Assembly (NCBI GenBank): GCA_947499555.1
Contig: CANMOU010000001.1
Coordinates: forward strand, 62,001-126,000
Direction: 5' to 3'
DNA: 64,000 bases
Origin: an uncultured Roseovarius sp.
Lineage (GTDB): Bacteria; Pseudomonadota; Alphaproteobacteria; Rhodobacterales; Rhodobacteraceae
The position numbers and the translations under genes are program-made. Under the pieces are notes generated by a model. The model was not told the origin of the DNA. It saw nothing but the letters and a program-made list of their open reading frames with translations, and searched no databases. Shown piece after piece: positions 50,390 to 58,483 of this stretch; position 1 is the stretch's first letter; each line of letters opens with the position of its first letter.

Positions 50390-51241
50390 ATGACCAGCAC
50401 TTCAGATAACGCCATCGAATTGACGCGCCAAGAAGAAGATGACGCGATTGAAGAAGCCGTAGGTTTGTCACCTGTTTTGGTTTTTGAAACCATTCGCCGC
50501 GACGGAGAGGAAGAACTCGAGCGTCCCGCGCGAGCTTTGTGGTTTTCCGGGATCGCGGCGGGTTTGCTTATCTCATTTTCAGTCCTCGGCGAAAGCATCT
50601 TTCGAGCGTACCTGCCAGATCAATCGTGGCGCTATCTGCTGGAGAATGCTGGCTACAGCCTGGGGTTCTTGCTCGTCATTCTGGGGCGGATGCAGCTTTT
50701 CACCGAGAACACAATCACCACAGTTGTTCCGGTCACCCTTAACCCGACTAAAGCGGCGTTCGCGCGCACGGCTAGGCTTTGGACCATTGTACTAAGCGCC
50801 AACGTCGTAGGCGCGTTTTTTATCGCTTCGCTCTTTGCGTATGGCGGTATCCTGTCAGATGACGTGTTTAAAGCCATGGTGGACTTGAGCCACCACGCTA
50901 CCGGAATGCCTGCGATGGAAGGTCTGCTCAAAGGTATACCCGCCGGTATTCTTATTGCCGCTATTGTGTGGATGTTACCTTCGTCTCAGGGCAGCGAAGT
51001 CGCGGTTATCGTTATATTCACCTGGCTGATTGCTTTGGGTGACTTTACTCATATCGTTGCTGGATCTGTTGAAATGGCATTTCTTGTTGTGCTTGGGGAG
51101 CTAGGTTTTTTGCAGGCGGCGTTTGGCTTTTTCGTACCTGTTCTGATCGGCAACGTGATCGGTGGTACGGTCATTTTCACAATGCTGACTTGGGCCCAGG
51201 TGCAGCCAGAGGTGGAGCAAACCGACGAAGCGGCGAATTGA
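50390..51241 (+). CDS. Formate/nitrite transporter family protein
   Basis: A 283-aa membrane channel of the FNT superfamily, YfdC-like. It has a long charged N-terminal tail (LTRQEEDDAIEEAVGLSP) and six helices, with GRMQLFTENTITTVVPVTLN and GIPAGILIAAIVWMLPSS typical of the family. The start at 50390 is favoured by AGAGGGG. The long N-terminus and stress context suggest the YfdC branch, whose cargo is unknown. Confidence 0.88.
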   Translation: MTSTSDNAIELTRQEEDDAIEEAVGLSPVLVFETIRRDGEEELERPARALWFSGIAAGLLISFSVLGESIFRAYLPDQSWRYLLENAGYSLGFLLVILGRMQLFTENTITTVVPVTLNPTKAAFARTARLWTIVLSANVVGAFFIASLFAYGGILSDDVFKAMVDLSHHATGMPAMEGLLKGIPAGILIAAIVWMLPSSQGSEVAVIVIFTWLIALGDFTHIVAGSVEMAFLVVLGELGFLQAAFGFFVPVLIGNVIGGTVIFTMLTWAQVQPEVEQTDEAAN

Positions 51242-51394
51242 TGGCTTCCGGTCCAAAGCCGAGATCCAATGCATTTCCTTGACGCATCAGCTAGGACCAA
51301 CCCAGTCAGCGGAAGTGCAAGCAAATTCGGACCTTGAGGTCTCACGCTGGGCGACTGCTGACCAACATTTTGAATAGCAATTCAAAGCCAACAC

Positions 51395-51429
51395 TTGCAT
51401 TTTGGTGAGATGCGGGTATATACCCGCAT
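51395..51429 (+). promoter_or_regulatory. MarR promoter with perfect palindromic operator
   Basis: A perfect 20-bp palindrome, ATGCGGGTATATACCCGCAT, spans 51410-51429. A -35-like TTGCAT (51395-51400) and a 16-base spacer place the -10 TATATA (51417-51422) inside the palindrome. The palindrome ends one base before the likely ATG at 51431, so the operator overlaps the promoter, and transcription would begin at or next to the start codon. Confidence 0.75.
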
Positions 51430-51430
51430 T

Positions 51431-51862
51431 ATGGAAGAAAGATGCATTTGTACCGCTCTCAGGCAGGCCGCAGCCAAAAGCACAGCGTTCTATGACGAAG
51501 CGCTCGAACCCTCTGGCATCAAGGTAACGATGTTCCGAATTCTGCGACGCATCGACATGGCGAAGGCGATTTCGATCACCGAACTTGCAAAGAAAGTTGG
51601 TCTCGACCGAAGCACCCTGGGCCGTAACCTTCGTGTTCTGGAAAAACAGTCATTGGTTGTGCTGAGCGCAGGAAAGGACGCGCGCGAGCGCATGGTATTA
51701 TTGACAGACGCGGGGCGTGAAACGCTCGAAGCTGCAGTGCCTCTTTGGCGCGCGGCACAGCGGGACTACGCCGACATGATTGGAAGAGACGCGTTGGCAG
51801 TTCTGAACGTCATACTTGATCCGACATCTGAGCAAAGCGAACCGACCGGAGGAACCCCATGA
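51431..51862 (+). CDS. MarR family transcriptional regulator
   Basis: A 143-aa winged-HTH regulator (MFRILRRIDMAKAISITELA, LDRSTLGRNLRVLEKQSLVV, wing LSAGKDARERMVLLTDAGRE). The start is ATG at 51431, immediately after the operator; the frame continues 36 bases upstream through the palindrome. It overlaps the MFS exporter gene by four bases (ATGA), so it most likely represses itself and the exporter until a ligand binds. Confidence 0.9.
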   Translation: MEERCICTALRQAAAKSTAFYDEALEPSGIKVTMFRILRRIDMAKAISITELAKKVGLDRSTLGRNLRVLEKQSLVVLSAGKDARERMVLLTDAGRETLEAAVPLWRAAQRDYADMIGRDALAVLNVILDPTSEQSEPTGGTP

Positions 51863-53076
51863 CCACTCAATCTGCCAGTAAATGGCATGGGGCCGGGATC
51901 GCGCTTGTTTGCGGTTCCTTAATCCTTCTGATCTCTCTCGGAGTGCGTCATGCCTTCGGGCTTTTTCTGCAACCTGTCAGTATGGACCAGGGATGGGGCC
52001 GTGAAACGTTTGCTTTCGCGATCGCTCTTCAGAATCTTGTCTGGGGTGCGAGCCAGCCCTTTACGGGCATGCTATCCGACCGGTACGGGGCCAAGCCGGT
52101 CGTCGCCGTCGGAGCCTTACTCTACGGCGTCGGCCTTTGGATTATGAGTATGGTCGGTGGTGAAGCGCTCTTCATCCTCGGAGCGGGGGTGCTGATCGGG
52201 CTTGGATTGTCAGGAACCACCTTTCCTGTAATCTTTGCCGCTATTAGCCGTCTCGTCGCGCCAGAGCAGCGATCGCTTGCGATGGGAATAACGATGTCTG
52301 TGGGATCATTCGGGCAGTTTGCCCTGCTGCCGATTTCGCTTGGCTTGATCGTCGAACTAGATTGGCAGGGCGCGTTGATTGCACTGTCGGTCCTGGCGCT
52401 CGTCATGTTCCCGCTTGCCTTCGGCATCCGCAGCGCGCCCGCCCCGGTGGCGACGGCGGACGAAGACGTTTCCTTTTCTCGGGCCCTCAGTGATGCTTTC
52501 GGGCAGCGGGACTTCTGGCTTCTCTCGCTCGGCTTCTTTGCTTGCGGGTTCCAGGTCGTATTCATTGCAGTCCATTTGCCCGCCTTCCTTGCCGATGAAG
52601 GTGTCGGCAGCGGTATTGCTACAATCGTCCTTGCGCTCATCGGATTGGTAAACATCGCCGGTACCTATTACGCAGGTCTTTGGGGCGGGCGACACCGCAA
52701 ACCAATGTTGCTGTCTTGGATATACCTTGGCAGAGCGGTCGCCATTGCCGCATTCGTGCTGCTGCCGGTCACAGCCACATCCGCTTACATTTTCGGCGCC
52801 GTTATGGGCCTGTTTTGGCTATCCACGGTGCCCTTGACGAACGGGACCGTTGCAGCTGTCTTTGGCGTCAAGCACATGTCCATGCTCGCAGGGATCGTCT
52901 TCTTCGCGCACCAGCTTGGATCCTTTGCGGGGGGCTGGATTGGCGGATGGCTGTACGATCGAACAGGTAGCTATGACATCGCTTGGGGCATCGCCATTGG
53001 ATTGAGCATTCTGGCCGCTGCGTTGAACTGGCCAATAACCGAACGATCTCTGGCAGAACGACGGGCTGCGATATGA
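51859..53076 (+). CDS. Major facilitator superfamily transporter
   Basis: A 405-aa protein with 12 membrane helices, the MFS loop motif (GMLSDRYGAKPVV) and a central charged loop. It is related to monocarboxylate/oxalate-type or drug-type MFS carriers; the cargo is not deducible. It is co-translated with the MarR regulator upstream and a 41-aa membrane peptide downstream, each overlapping by four bases. Confidence 0.9.
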   Translation: MTTQSASKWHGAGIALVCGSLILLISLGVRHAFGLFLQPVSMDQGWGRETFAFAIALQNLVWGASQPFTGMLSDRYGAKPVVAVGALLYGVGLWIMSMVGGEALFILGAGVLIGLGLSGTTFPVIFAAISRLVAPEQRSLAMGITMSVGSFGQFALLPISLGLIVELDWQGALIALSVLALVMFPLAFGIRSAPAPVATADEDVSFSRALSDAFGQRDFWLLSLGFFACGFQVVFIAVHLPAFLADEGVGSGIATIVLALIGLVNIAGTYYAGLWGGRHRKPMLLSWIYLGRAVAIAAFVLLPVTATSAYIFGAVMGLFWLSTVPLTNGTVAAVFGVKHMSMLAGIVFFAHQLGSFAGGWIGGWLYDRTGSYDIAWGIAIGLSILAAALNWPITERSLAERRAAI

Positions 53077-53198
53077 CGAGCGGTTACTTCGTTCAAATCT
53101 TGGTGGCAACTTTTGTAGTACTGCTCCTTACGTTTCTGCTGATGCTTTATCAGAATCCGCTTTTTGAGATTTATCTGTCAAACTGGGGATTGTGCTAG
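53073..53198 (+). CDS. Small membrane protein coupled to the MFS gene
   Basis: A 41-aa peptide with one hydrophobic helix (VQILVATFVVLLLTFLLMLY). The ATG overlaps the MFS stop (ATGA). The coupling suggests a small partner of the transporter. No family recognised. Confidence 0.6.
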   Translation: MTSGYFVQILVATFVVLLLTFLLMLYQNPLFEIYLSNWGLC

Positions 53199-53521
53199 TT
53201 GGTGTGCGATACGTCGATACGGAATAGTCGACCCTCGATCGACCTCGGAGGCCCAGCAGCGCCGAGGCCTGAAACCGGGTAGAGCGCGGTGAGACGGCCC
53301 AAAGGAGACATCCACCGCATTTTCTCAATGCTGCAGTCGCACCATCTCATTGCGGACATTGGCCGCAGGAGTCAGAGCCAACTACTCGAGACGGCTAAAG
53401 TTTCCGTACCAGACCACCTCGGGTGTACTTCAACAGAAATTCAGCACTCGGAGGTTGTCTAAATAGGGATACGAGGGCTAACCTTGCTTCATTAAGCATT
53501 TAGTGAACGGAGATTTGAACA
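53199..53521. other. Intergenic region before the nuclease gene
   Basis: It contains a GC-rich inverted sequence near 53245-53268 (CCTCGG-AGGCCCAGCAGCG-CCGAGG) that may end the MarR/MFS transcript. No convincing coding frame or RNA gene. Confidence 0.35.
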
Positions 53522-54250
53522 ATGAACGATCCTTTTCAGATGCAGCCTGAACTGCGCTATGGAGCCCCAGTGTGTGACCAAATACTAACGGGCCGACATT
53601 TTTCCATCGGATACTCTTGGTACTTTAGACAGGCGAAGTGGACGCTGGAGATTATCAACCGAAACGACCACCTGTTAACAGAGGTCGAAAGACGAGATCA
53701 CTTCCGGGCAGACACACGCATCCCACATCGGTTCCGGGCTAGTTTGGACGCCTACAGGGGAAGTGGTTTCGATAGAGGGCATCTCGTCGCGAGTGCCAAT
53801 CAAGACATTCAAGAAATCCAGAATAGTGAAACGTTCCTCCTATCAAATATGTCTCCACAGCGCCCTGAATTCAACCGTAGGCAATGGAGTCGGTTTGAAA
53901 GTTCGGTTCGCGAATTGAACGGCCGAGACGATGTTCTTGAGACCTATGTACTTACTTGCCCAGTTTTCTATTTTGGGGAGATAGTCGAGACCATAGGGGA
54001 TGAAGGTGACGAATATGGCATAGATGTCCCCGTGCCCCACGCATTCATCAAGAGTGTGCTCACAGAAGATTTGAGGGGGCGTTTATCGTTATGGACGTTT
54101 GAGATGAAGAACGAAGAGCTCGATCAAGATCTTGGTGAATACATTGTAAATACCTATGATGCGGAACAAATCGTTGGTGGTCGTTTTTGGGACCGGATTA
54201 GTGGAGGCGATATGCACGAACAAAAGAGAAACCCCAGACCGATGTGGTGA
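53522..54250 (+). CDS. DNA/RNA non-specific endonuclease (NUC1 family)
   Basis: A 242-aa protein with the catalytic signature FDRGHLVASAN (Asp-Arg-Gly-His) and the downstream LLSNMSPQRPEFNRRQWSRF metal-site segment of ba-beta-metal nucleases. No signal peptide is seen, unlike secreted NUC1 enzymes, so it may act inside the cell, as an immunity or suicide nuclease, or need a partner. It starts the putative defence-like right end of the island. Confidence 0.88.
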   Translation: MNDPFQMQPELRYGAPVCDQILTGRHFSIGYSWYFRQAKWTLEIINRNDHLLTEVERRDHFRADTRIPHRFRASLDAYRGSGFDRGHLVASANQDIQEIQNSETFLLSNMSPQRPEFNRRQWSRFESSVRELNGRDDVLETYVLTCPVFYFGEIVETIGDEGDEYGIDVPVPHAFIKSVLTEDLRGRLSLWTFEMKNEELDQDLGEYIVNTYDAEQIVGGRFWDRISGGDMHEQKRNPRPMW

Positions 54251-54396
54251 CGGCCCTTTCCGGACTTTAGTCACTTGGTCCGCCGCCGCAATGCAGCCTT
54301 CTGAAAGCGGACGTTGGCAGATTGTGCAGCGTCTTCTCGCTTCGGATGAATGCACCACGCAATCATATATGTCCCGAGCGCATGCCAACGCATTGT

Positions 54397-55053
54397 CTAC
54401 TGCCAGTTCTTTTCATTCAGGTTTTTCACAATCGAGAAACTTTTGAACGCTGGTCGCGCCTTAATTGTCTCTACGTCACTTCCGAGTTCACCAAGCGCGT
54501 CGGCAACTGTACTGCGACTAACGGTGCACCTTGGTCCCACGATTACCCTCTTTAGGGAAACAGTGCCTTCGAAGCTCCTAAAGAAGTGTTGTTCGCCGTT
54601 GATCTTTTCACCCTGCTCGAAGTTGAAGAAGCCTCGGACCTCCTTTTCATATGACCACGCATCGAATTTCATCCGCATCAGGGACTTGATCTGTCGTGTT
54701 GTAATGTCTGAAAGGCTTCGCAACCCCAAGTCACCGAGTGTCGGTCTAACAGCCCGGTATTCAACGGGGTAAAATCCTGGACCAGCAATCTCAAACCCCA
54801 AAGCAATTCCTCTAAGATTGTCCGCGTAGTGCGCCCAGAGAAGCGGACTATGCCAATCGCTACTCATACTGATTATGCCGCTTTTGCGGCCAAGATGCTC
54901 CCTCATCTCCCGCAGGTCCTTGCGTTCTTTGCGGTTGAGAGCGAGACCTATAAATTCAAACTCGTCGTTCAGTTGGGAAATTCGTGAGATTCGCAAACGT
55001 CTCTCCGCCACGGCCAGAAGTGCGTACTTACAGTCAAGAAACCTATAGATCAT
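54397..55053 (-). CDS. DUF2971 family protein
   Basis: A 218-aa protein with the DUF2971 pattern: MIYRFLDCKYALLAVAERRL at the N-terminus, SQLNDEFEF, MSSDWHSPLLWAHYADNLRG and a C-terminal RVIVGPRCT block. ATG at 55053 is preferred over an upstream extension. DUF2971 genes are common in accessory islands and near abortive-infection genes, but biochemical function is unknown. It is downstream of the reverse transcriptase in the same orientation. Confidence 0.82.
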   Translation of the reverse strand: MIYRFLDCKYALLAVAERRLRISRISQLNDEFEFIGLALNRKERKDLREMREHLGRKSGIISMSSDWHSPLLWAHYADNLRGIALGFEIAGPGFYPVEYRAVRPTLGDLGLRSLSDITTRQIKSLMRMKFDAWSYEKEVRGFFNFEQGEKINGEQHFFRSFEGTVSLKRVIVGPRCTVSRSTVADALGELGSDVETIKARPAFKSFSIVKNLNEKNWQ

Positions 55054-55289
55054 GAGCGGATGAACTTCCCCGATGCGGCTTAGGCGGCAAGTCGTCATTG
55101 AATAGGTCTTTCGCCGGTGACGTTCAAAGGATTTCCGGCAATCCGAAACAGCGGCCCTGAGCCGACCTTGATCAGTGCTCGCCTTGCCGCAGCGCTGCTT
55201 CACGATAGAAGACGTCCAACTGCGCACCAGACTTAGGCACCATTCCCGCTGCCTAGTTTTGCTGGGTCTCTCCTAGTGGTGCATAAGAA

Positions 55290-55303
55290 ATGACTTACGC
55301 ACC
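55290..55303. repeat. 14-bp direct repeat, left copy
   Basis: ATGACTTACGCACC, identical to 57262-57275. It covers the stop of the reverse transcriptase gene, and with the preceding GTGCATAAG it also forms an imperfect inverted repeat. Confidence 0.65.
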
Positions 55304-56659
55304 GGAACGACTTGCTGCACGCTTCTCTCGCTTGGCCTTATCAAGCAAAAACTGTTCCTTCGCGCTTGGCAGCCCCAAAGCCCTGGCTGCTGTCATCGGA
55401 TCAACCTTGGTCGTCCATCTTTGAACAGTTTGAACGTAGTTGGTGACAACGCGCGAAACGTGATTGTCCAAAACCTCAAACTCGCGGGCATCCGTACAAA
55501 AAGCGAAAGATTTTTGCCAACCGTATAGCTGATCGCCAACTCTCTTTAGAACAAAGCTCTGCGAAAGTTTATGGTCTAAGGCCTTACCTTGTTGCAGGAA
55601 TGCTTTAATCGCATCTCTCGATTTATCCAGCAAATCAGAAAACTCGCCCTTCTTGCTATTGACCGAATTCTTGCTGGGCACACAGCGCTTCGGCTGAAGC
55701 GTACAACCAAGAAAATTGAACGACTGACCACAGAGGCCTGCATCTGCTTTCCCGGTAGCCTTGTCCGGCGGGTACAGCGCAAATCCCAGATGACCAAGGT
55801 AACTCTTCGCGAAACTCACAGCTTTATCGAGATGGTCCTTGTCGGGCGACAGGATCACCAAATCATCGATGTAGCGAACCGCCGTGACCCCCAATCTGTT
55901 TAGTTCATGATCGAACTCGTATAGGAGCGCGTTTCCTGCAAAGGCAGATAAAGAGCCACCCTGCGCAACACCGAGACCTTTCTGCGGGAACAGTCTGGCA
56001 TAGCTTTCCAGTTCGTCTTCGTTGCTGAGTTCGATGTGCAATGCGTCCTGAAACAGGCTGCAAAATCGATCATCACCCGTTTCATTCCTGACAATCTCGA
56101 CAACATTCTCAGTAGGGATTGCTGTGAAGAACGCTTTGATATCGGACTGAAAAAAGTGGGTCGCACCCCGCTCCATTGCCCGCAAACACAGTTTCAGAGC
56201 GGGTTCAACACCGCCATAGGGGCGCAACAGTCCTCCCACGCCATACAGAGATCGATTGACTTTGTTGATGGAACCAAGGCGTTCATCATGGACCAGCTCT
56301 GCCTTGCTGTTTGGGTCCCTCGGGTCAACGATCCTACGCGGCTGAAGAACCTGTAAGATAGCTCGTTGCAGAACCCGGTCTTCCATTTTGGCAATGGCGA
56401 TTGGACGAGGGTCCTTCCCTTTCTTTTCACGAGCTTTCTTGTCCTTCAGTGCACCGTGAACCGGGTAAAAAGCATATCTGTTCTCCCGAAGCTGGGCACC
56501 CATCCTTTTTAGGTGGGTCTGGTGCTTGTTTTCAAATTCGGAAGCTTCTCCGCGAATTTCTGGTCGTGGAGATTTTAGGGCACTCTTTTTGACATGCCGC
56601 CACGCCGAAAAAAGGTTGGCTTCTGCTCGAACGGATTCGTACAAAGTCTTATCGTTCAA
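55295..56659 (-). CDS. Stand-alone reverse transcriptase
   Basis: A 454-aa RNA-directed DNA polymerase. In the longest open frame, which starts at 56695 (residue numbers here use it), RT motifs are RPIAIAKMEDRVLQRAI (about 97-113), FQSDIKAFF with the first catalytic Asp185, GLGVAQGGSLSAFAGNALLY, and the active site YIDD at 275-278. There is no maturase or HNH domain, so it is not an intact group II intron protein, and retron hallmarks (YADD, VTG) are missing. The TTG at 56659 is favoured by GGAG seven bases upstream. It may be an unknown-group/defence-type RT. Upstream non-coding repeats could encode its template RNA. Confidence 0.85.
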   Translation of the reverse strand: MNDKTLYESVRAEANLFSAWRHVKKSALKSPRPEIRGEASEFENKHQTHLKRMGAQLRENRYAFYPVHGALKDKKAREKKGKDPRPIAIAKMEDRVLQRAILQVLQPRRIVDPRDPNSKAELVHDERLGSINKVNRSLYGVGGLLRPYGGVEPALKLCLRAMERGATHFFQSDIKAFFTAIPTENVVEIVRNETGDDRFCSLFQDALHIELSNEDELESYARLFPQKGLGVAQGGSLSAFAGNALLYEFDHELNRLGVTAVRYIDDLVILSPDKDHLDKAVSFAKSYLGHLGFALYPPDKATGKADAGLCGQSFNFLGCTLQPKRCVPSKNSVNSKKGEFSDLLDKSRDAIKAFLQQGKALDHKLSQSFVLKRVGDQLYGWQKSFAFCTDAREFEVLDNHVSRVVTNYVQTVQRWTTKVDPMTAARALGLPSAKEQFLLDKAKREKRAASRSGA

Positions 56660-56716
56660 ATCATTTCTCCGCTCGGGGACCTTCCAAAATACCAACCCCG
56701 ACCGTTGACGTGCTAC

Positions 56717-56833
56717 CCATCCACTGCGCGCGAATATTGTGCGACGACAGACACCACCGTAGGCAATGCCCCTTTGGCGCGAACCGATAGGCTTGCGATC
56801 AGCATGTTAACTTCATGCATCACGTCGATGGCC
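56717..56833. repeat. 117-bp direct repeat, copy 1
   Basis: Matches 57070-57186 over 117 bp with one visible mismatch (ACACCACCG against ACACCTCCG). It lies directly upstream of the reverse transcriptase start. Frames through it on both strands look non-coding. Confidence 0.8.
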
Positions 56834-57069
56834 CAACGGGTCGTAGATGCTGCGCGCTGCGCAAGACCGCGCAACACGGGAACCCAACCCCGAGGGGCCG
56901 AGAAGGTTTGGCTTTGACACATTTCTTCGTCTCCGATCCTAACAGGTTTTTCGACGTGTCAAGTGCTTTCCGCCCGGGCTGGGGCCGCCGCCTAAAATGT
57001 CTATCTGCCACGGGAAGGTCACCGAATTCGGTAGTATTCGTAGCTGATAGGCCAACGGTCAGGCTCCAA
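56834..57069. other. Spacer between the 117-bp repeats
   Basis: 236 bases of non-repeated sequence upstream of the reverse transcriptase. I cannot assign a gene. It could be part of a structured RNA transcribed towards the RT gene, but no paired element is clear enough to call. Confidence 0.3.
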
Positions 57070-57186
57070 CCATCCACTGCGCGCGAATATTGTGCGACGA
57101 CAGACACCTCCGTAGGCAATGCCCCTTTGGCGCGAACCGATAGGCTTGCGATCAGCATGTTAACTTCATGCATCACGTCGATGGCC
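57070..57186. repeat. 117-bp direct repeat, copy 2
   Basis: Second copy of the 56717-56833 repeat, same orientation. Flanks of the two copies are unrelated. Confidence 0.8.
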
Positions 57187-57261
57187 ACACAGCAGACCGA
57201 TATGATGTGGGCACTGCCGCACCGGAGTCAATATGTGGTGTCGGGATAATTCACAGAATCT

Positions 57262-57275
57262 ATGACTTACGCACC
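57262..57275. repeat. 14-bp direct repeat, right copy
   Basis: ATGACTTACGCACC, identical to 55290-55303. The two copies bracket the reverse transcriptase and its upstream repeats as a 1986-bp unit. Confidence 0.65.
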
Positions 57276-57314
57276 AATCTGACTATCGCTCGAGGCACAC
57301 TAGGTGGTTATATC

Positions 57315-57356
57315 ACGTAACTTGACAGTCTTACGTAATATAGATATATAACGTAA
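57315..57356 (+). promoter_or_regulatory. Promoter with three ACGTAA operators at 18-bp spacing
   Basis: ACGTAA begins at 57315, 57333 and 57351, exactly 18 bp apart; the middle one is the palindrome TTACGTAA. They interleave with a near-consensus promoter, TTGACA (57322-57327), 17 bases, TATATA (57345-57350). A weak fourth copy (ATGTGA) falls at 57369. This looks like an operator array for a repressor of the gene at 57385. Confidence 0.72.
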
Positions 57357-57384
57357 ATTGGTTAAATCATGTGAGGGGCTAAGA

Positions 57385-58344
57385 ATGGAATTTCGCGCAA
57401 ACCAAGTCGCTGCCCGCTTGAACAATCAAGCGGCAGACTATTTCACGAAAAATCTATCTGACCGGGACATGGGAGTGGAACTGTTTAGTCAGATTCAAGA
57501 ACGATTGGGCAATGCGGTTGAAGGCTTGCCAGATTGGCATCCGGTCCTGACTGCGCCACCTGAACGCCCTCGACTCCACTGGCACGCGTCCAGCTACTCG
57601 GCACTGCCAATCTATGAGCCGTGCGATCATACATGGGAATTTGTGCGAGGAATACTGACTTGCCCCTATAGTGAATCACGAGCCGACAAACTGGTCGAAG
57701 CGGTGAACCAGGTGCAGGGACTGAGTGCTGAACGGCTAGACGGGCCGCTATACATGGATAACGCGTTCCCGGTGTTGGTCGAGGCATTGGACGTCGAGCT
57801 AGAAGCAGATGGAACCATTAGAAGCCGTGACGCCTTAGCGTGGTTTGTTCAGGCAACTGTCGAACACGCGCGAGAAGCTACGGTCGCAGAAACGTGGTGG
57901 AATATACGGTATCTGACACTTGGTAAGCCACATGGAGCGCGGTCATCGTTGCTGGTGAACGATTACACCGGACGCCATATGCGGAAAATTCTCGAAACCT
58001 TGAATGACAGCGGTATGTTCGGTCCAATCAAGGAAGTGTCTTTAGACATGCTTCCAGAACGGAAGCGTAGCGCAATCGGCCAGACACTGATGCGGGCGGC
58101 ACTGGAAGCCGCAGCACCACTTGACCGCGTAACCGATGAGGCTCGCGAAATTTCGTTCGAGCTGCGAGGAGAAACCTGCAAAGTGCGCATCCGGGATACT
58201 TGGGGCGATGGGATGGAATACTCAATACGGGTCAGTATTGGAGATTTTGACCTGACCGTATCGGGATTTTACTATCCCAAGGGAGACAAGTTGGAACACA
58301 CTGATCCGACTGGAAAACAAAAACTCGCGGAAAAATTCATCTGA
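57385..58344 (+). CDS. Hypothetical protein behind an operator array
   Basis: A 319-aa soluble, acidic protein without a signal peptide or membrane helix; no family recognised. ATG at 57385 has GTGAGGGGC upstream; the frame is open 27 bases more. The promoter looks strong and is covered by regularly spaced repeats, so expression is probably repressed until triggered. Neighbours are a reverse transcriptase and an IS element. Function unknown. Confidence 0.6.
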   Translation: MEFRANQVAARLNNQAADYFTKNLSDRDMGVELFSQIQERLGNAVEGLPDWHPVLTAPPERPRLHWHASSYSALPIYEPCDHTWEFVRGILTCPYSESRADKLVEAVNQVQGLSAERLDGPLYMDNAFPVLVEALDVELEADGTIRSRDALAWFVQATVEHAREATVAETWWNIRYLTLGKPHGARSSLLVNDYTGRHMRKILETLNDSGMFGPIKEVSLDMLPERKRSAIGQTLMRAALEAAAPLDRVTDEAREISFELRGETCKVRIRDTWGDGMEYSIRVSIGDFDLTVSGFYYPKGDKLEHTDPTGKQKLAEKFI

Positions 58345-58483
58345 TAGGCGTCAAAGGCGCATAAGCCCTTGTATGAGAGCATCGCCGCTTCGCCAACTTG
58401 CCCAAGAAAAGCCGGTTGAATGTCCGCTCTGTCAGCTTTGTAAGGATCGGTTCGCACCCGCAGAGAAAGTCGGCATTCCGCCC

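Noticed and set aside
55295-56695. Retron
   Set aside because: The RT has YIDD rather than YADD and no VTG motif, and I find no convincing msr-msd fold upstream. Another RT class is more likely.
55295-56695. Group II intron protein
   Set aside because: No maturase or HNH endonuclease domain follows the RT domain and no intron domain V/VI hairpin is seen downstream.
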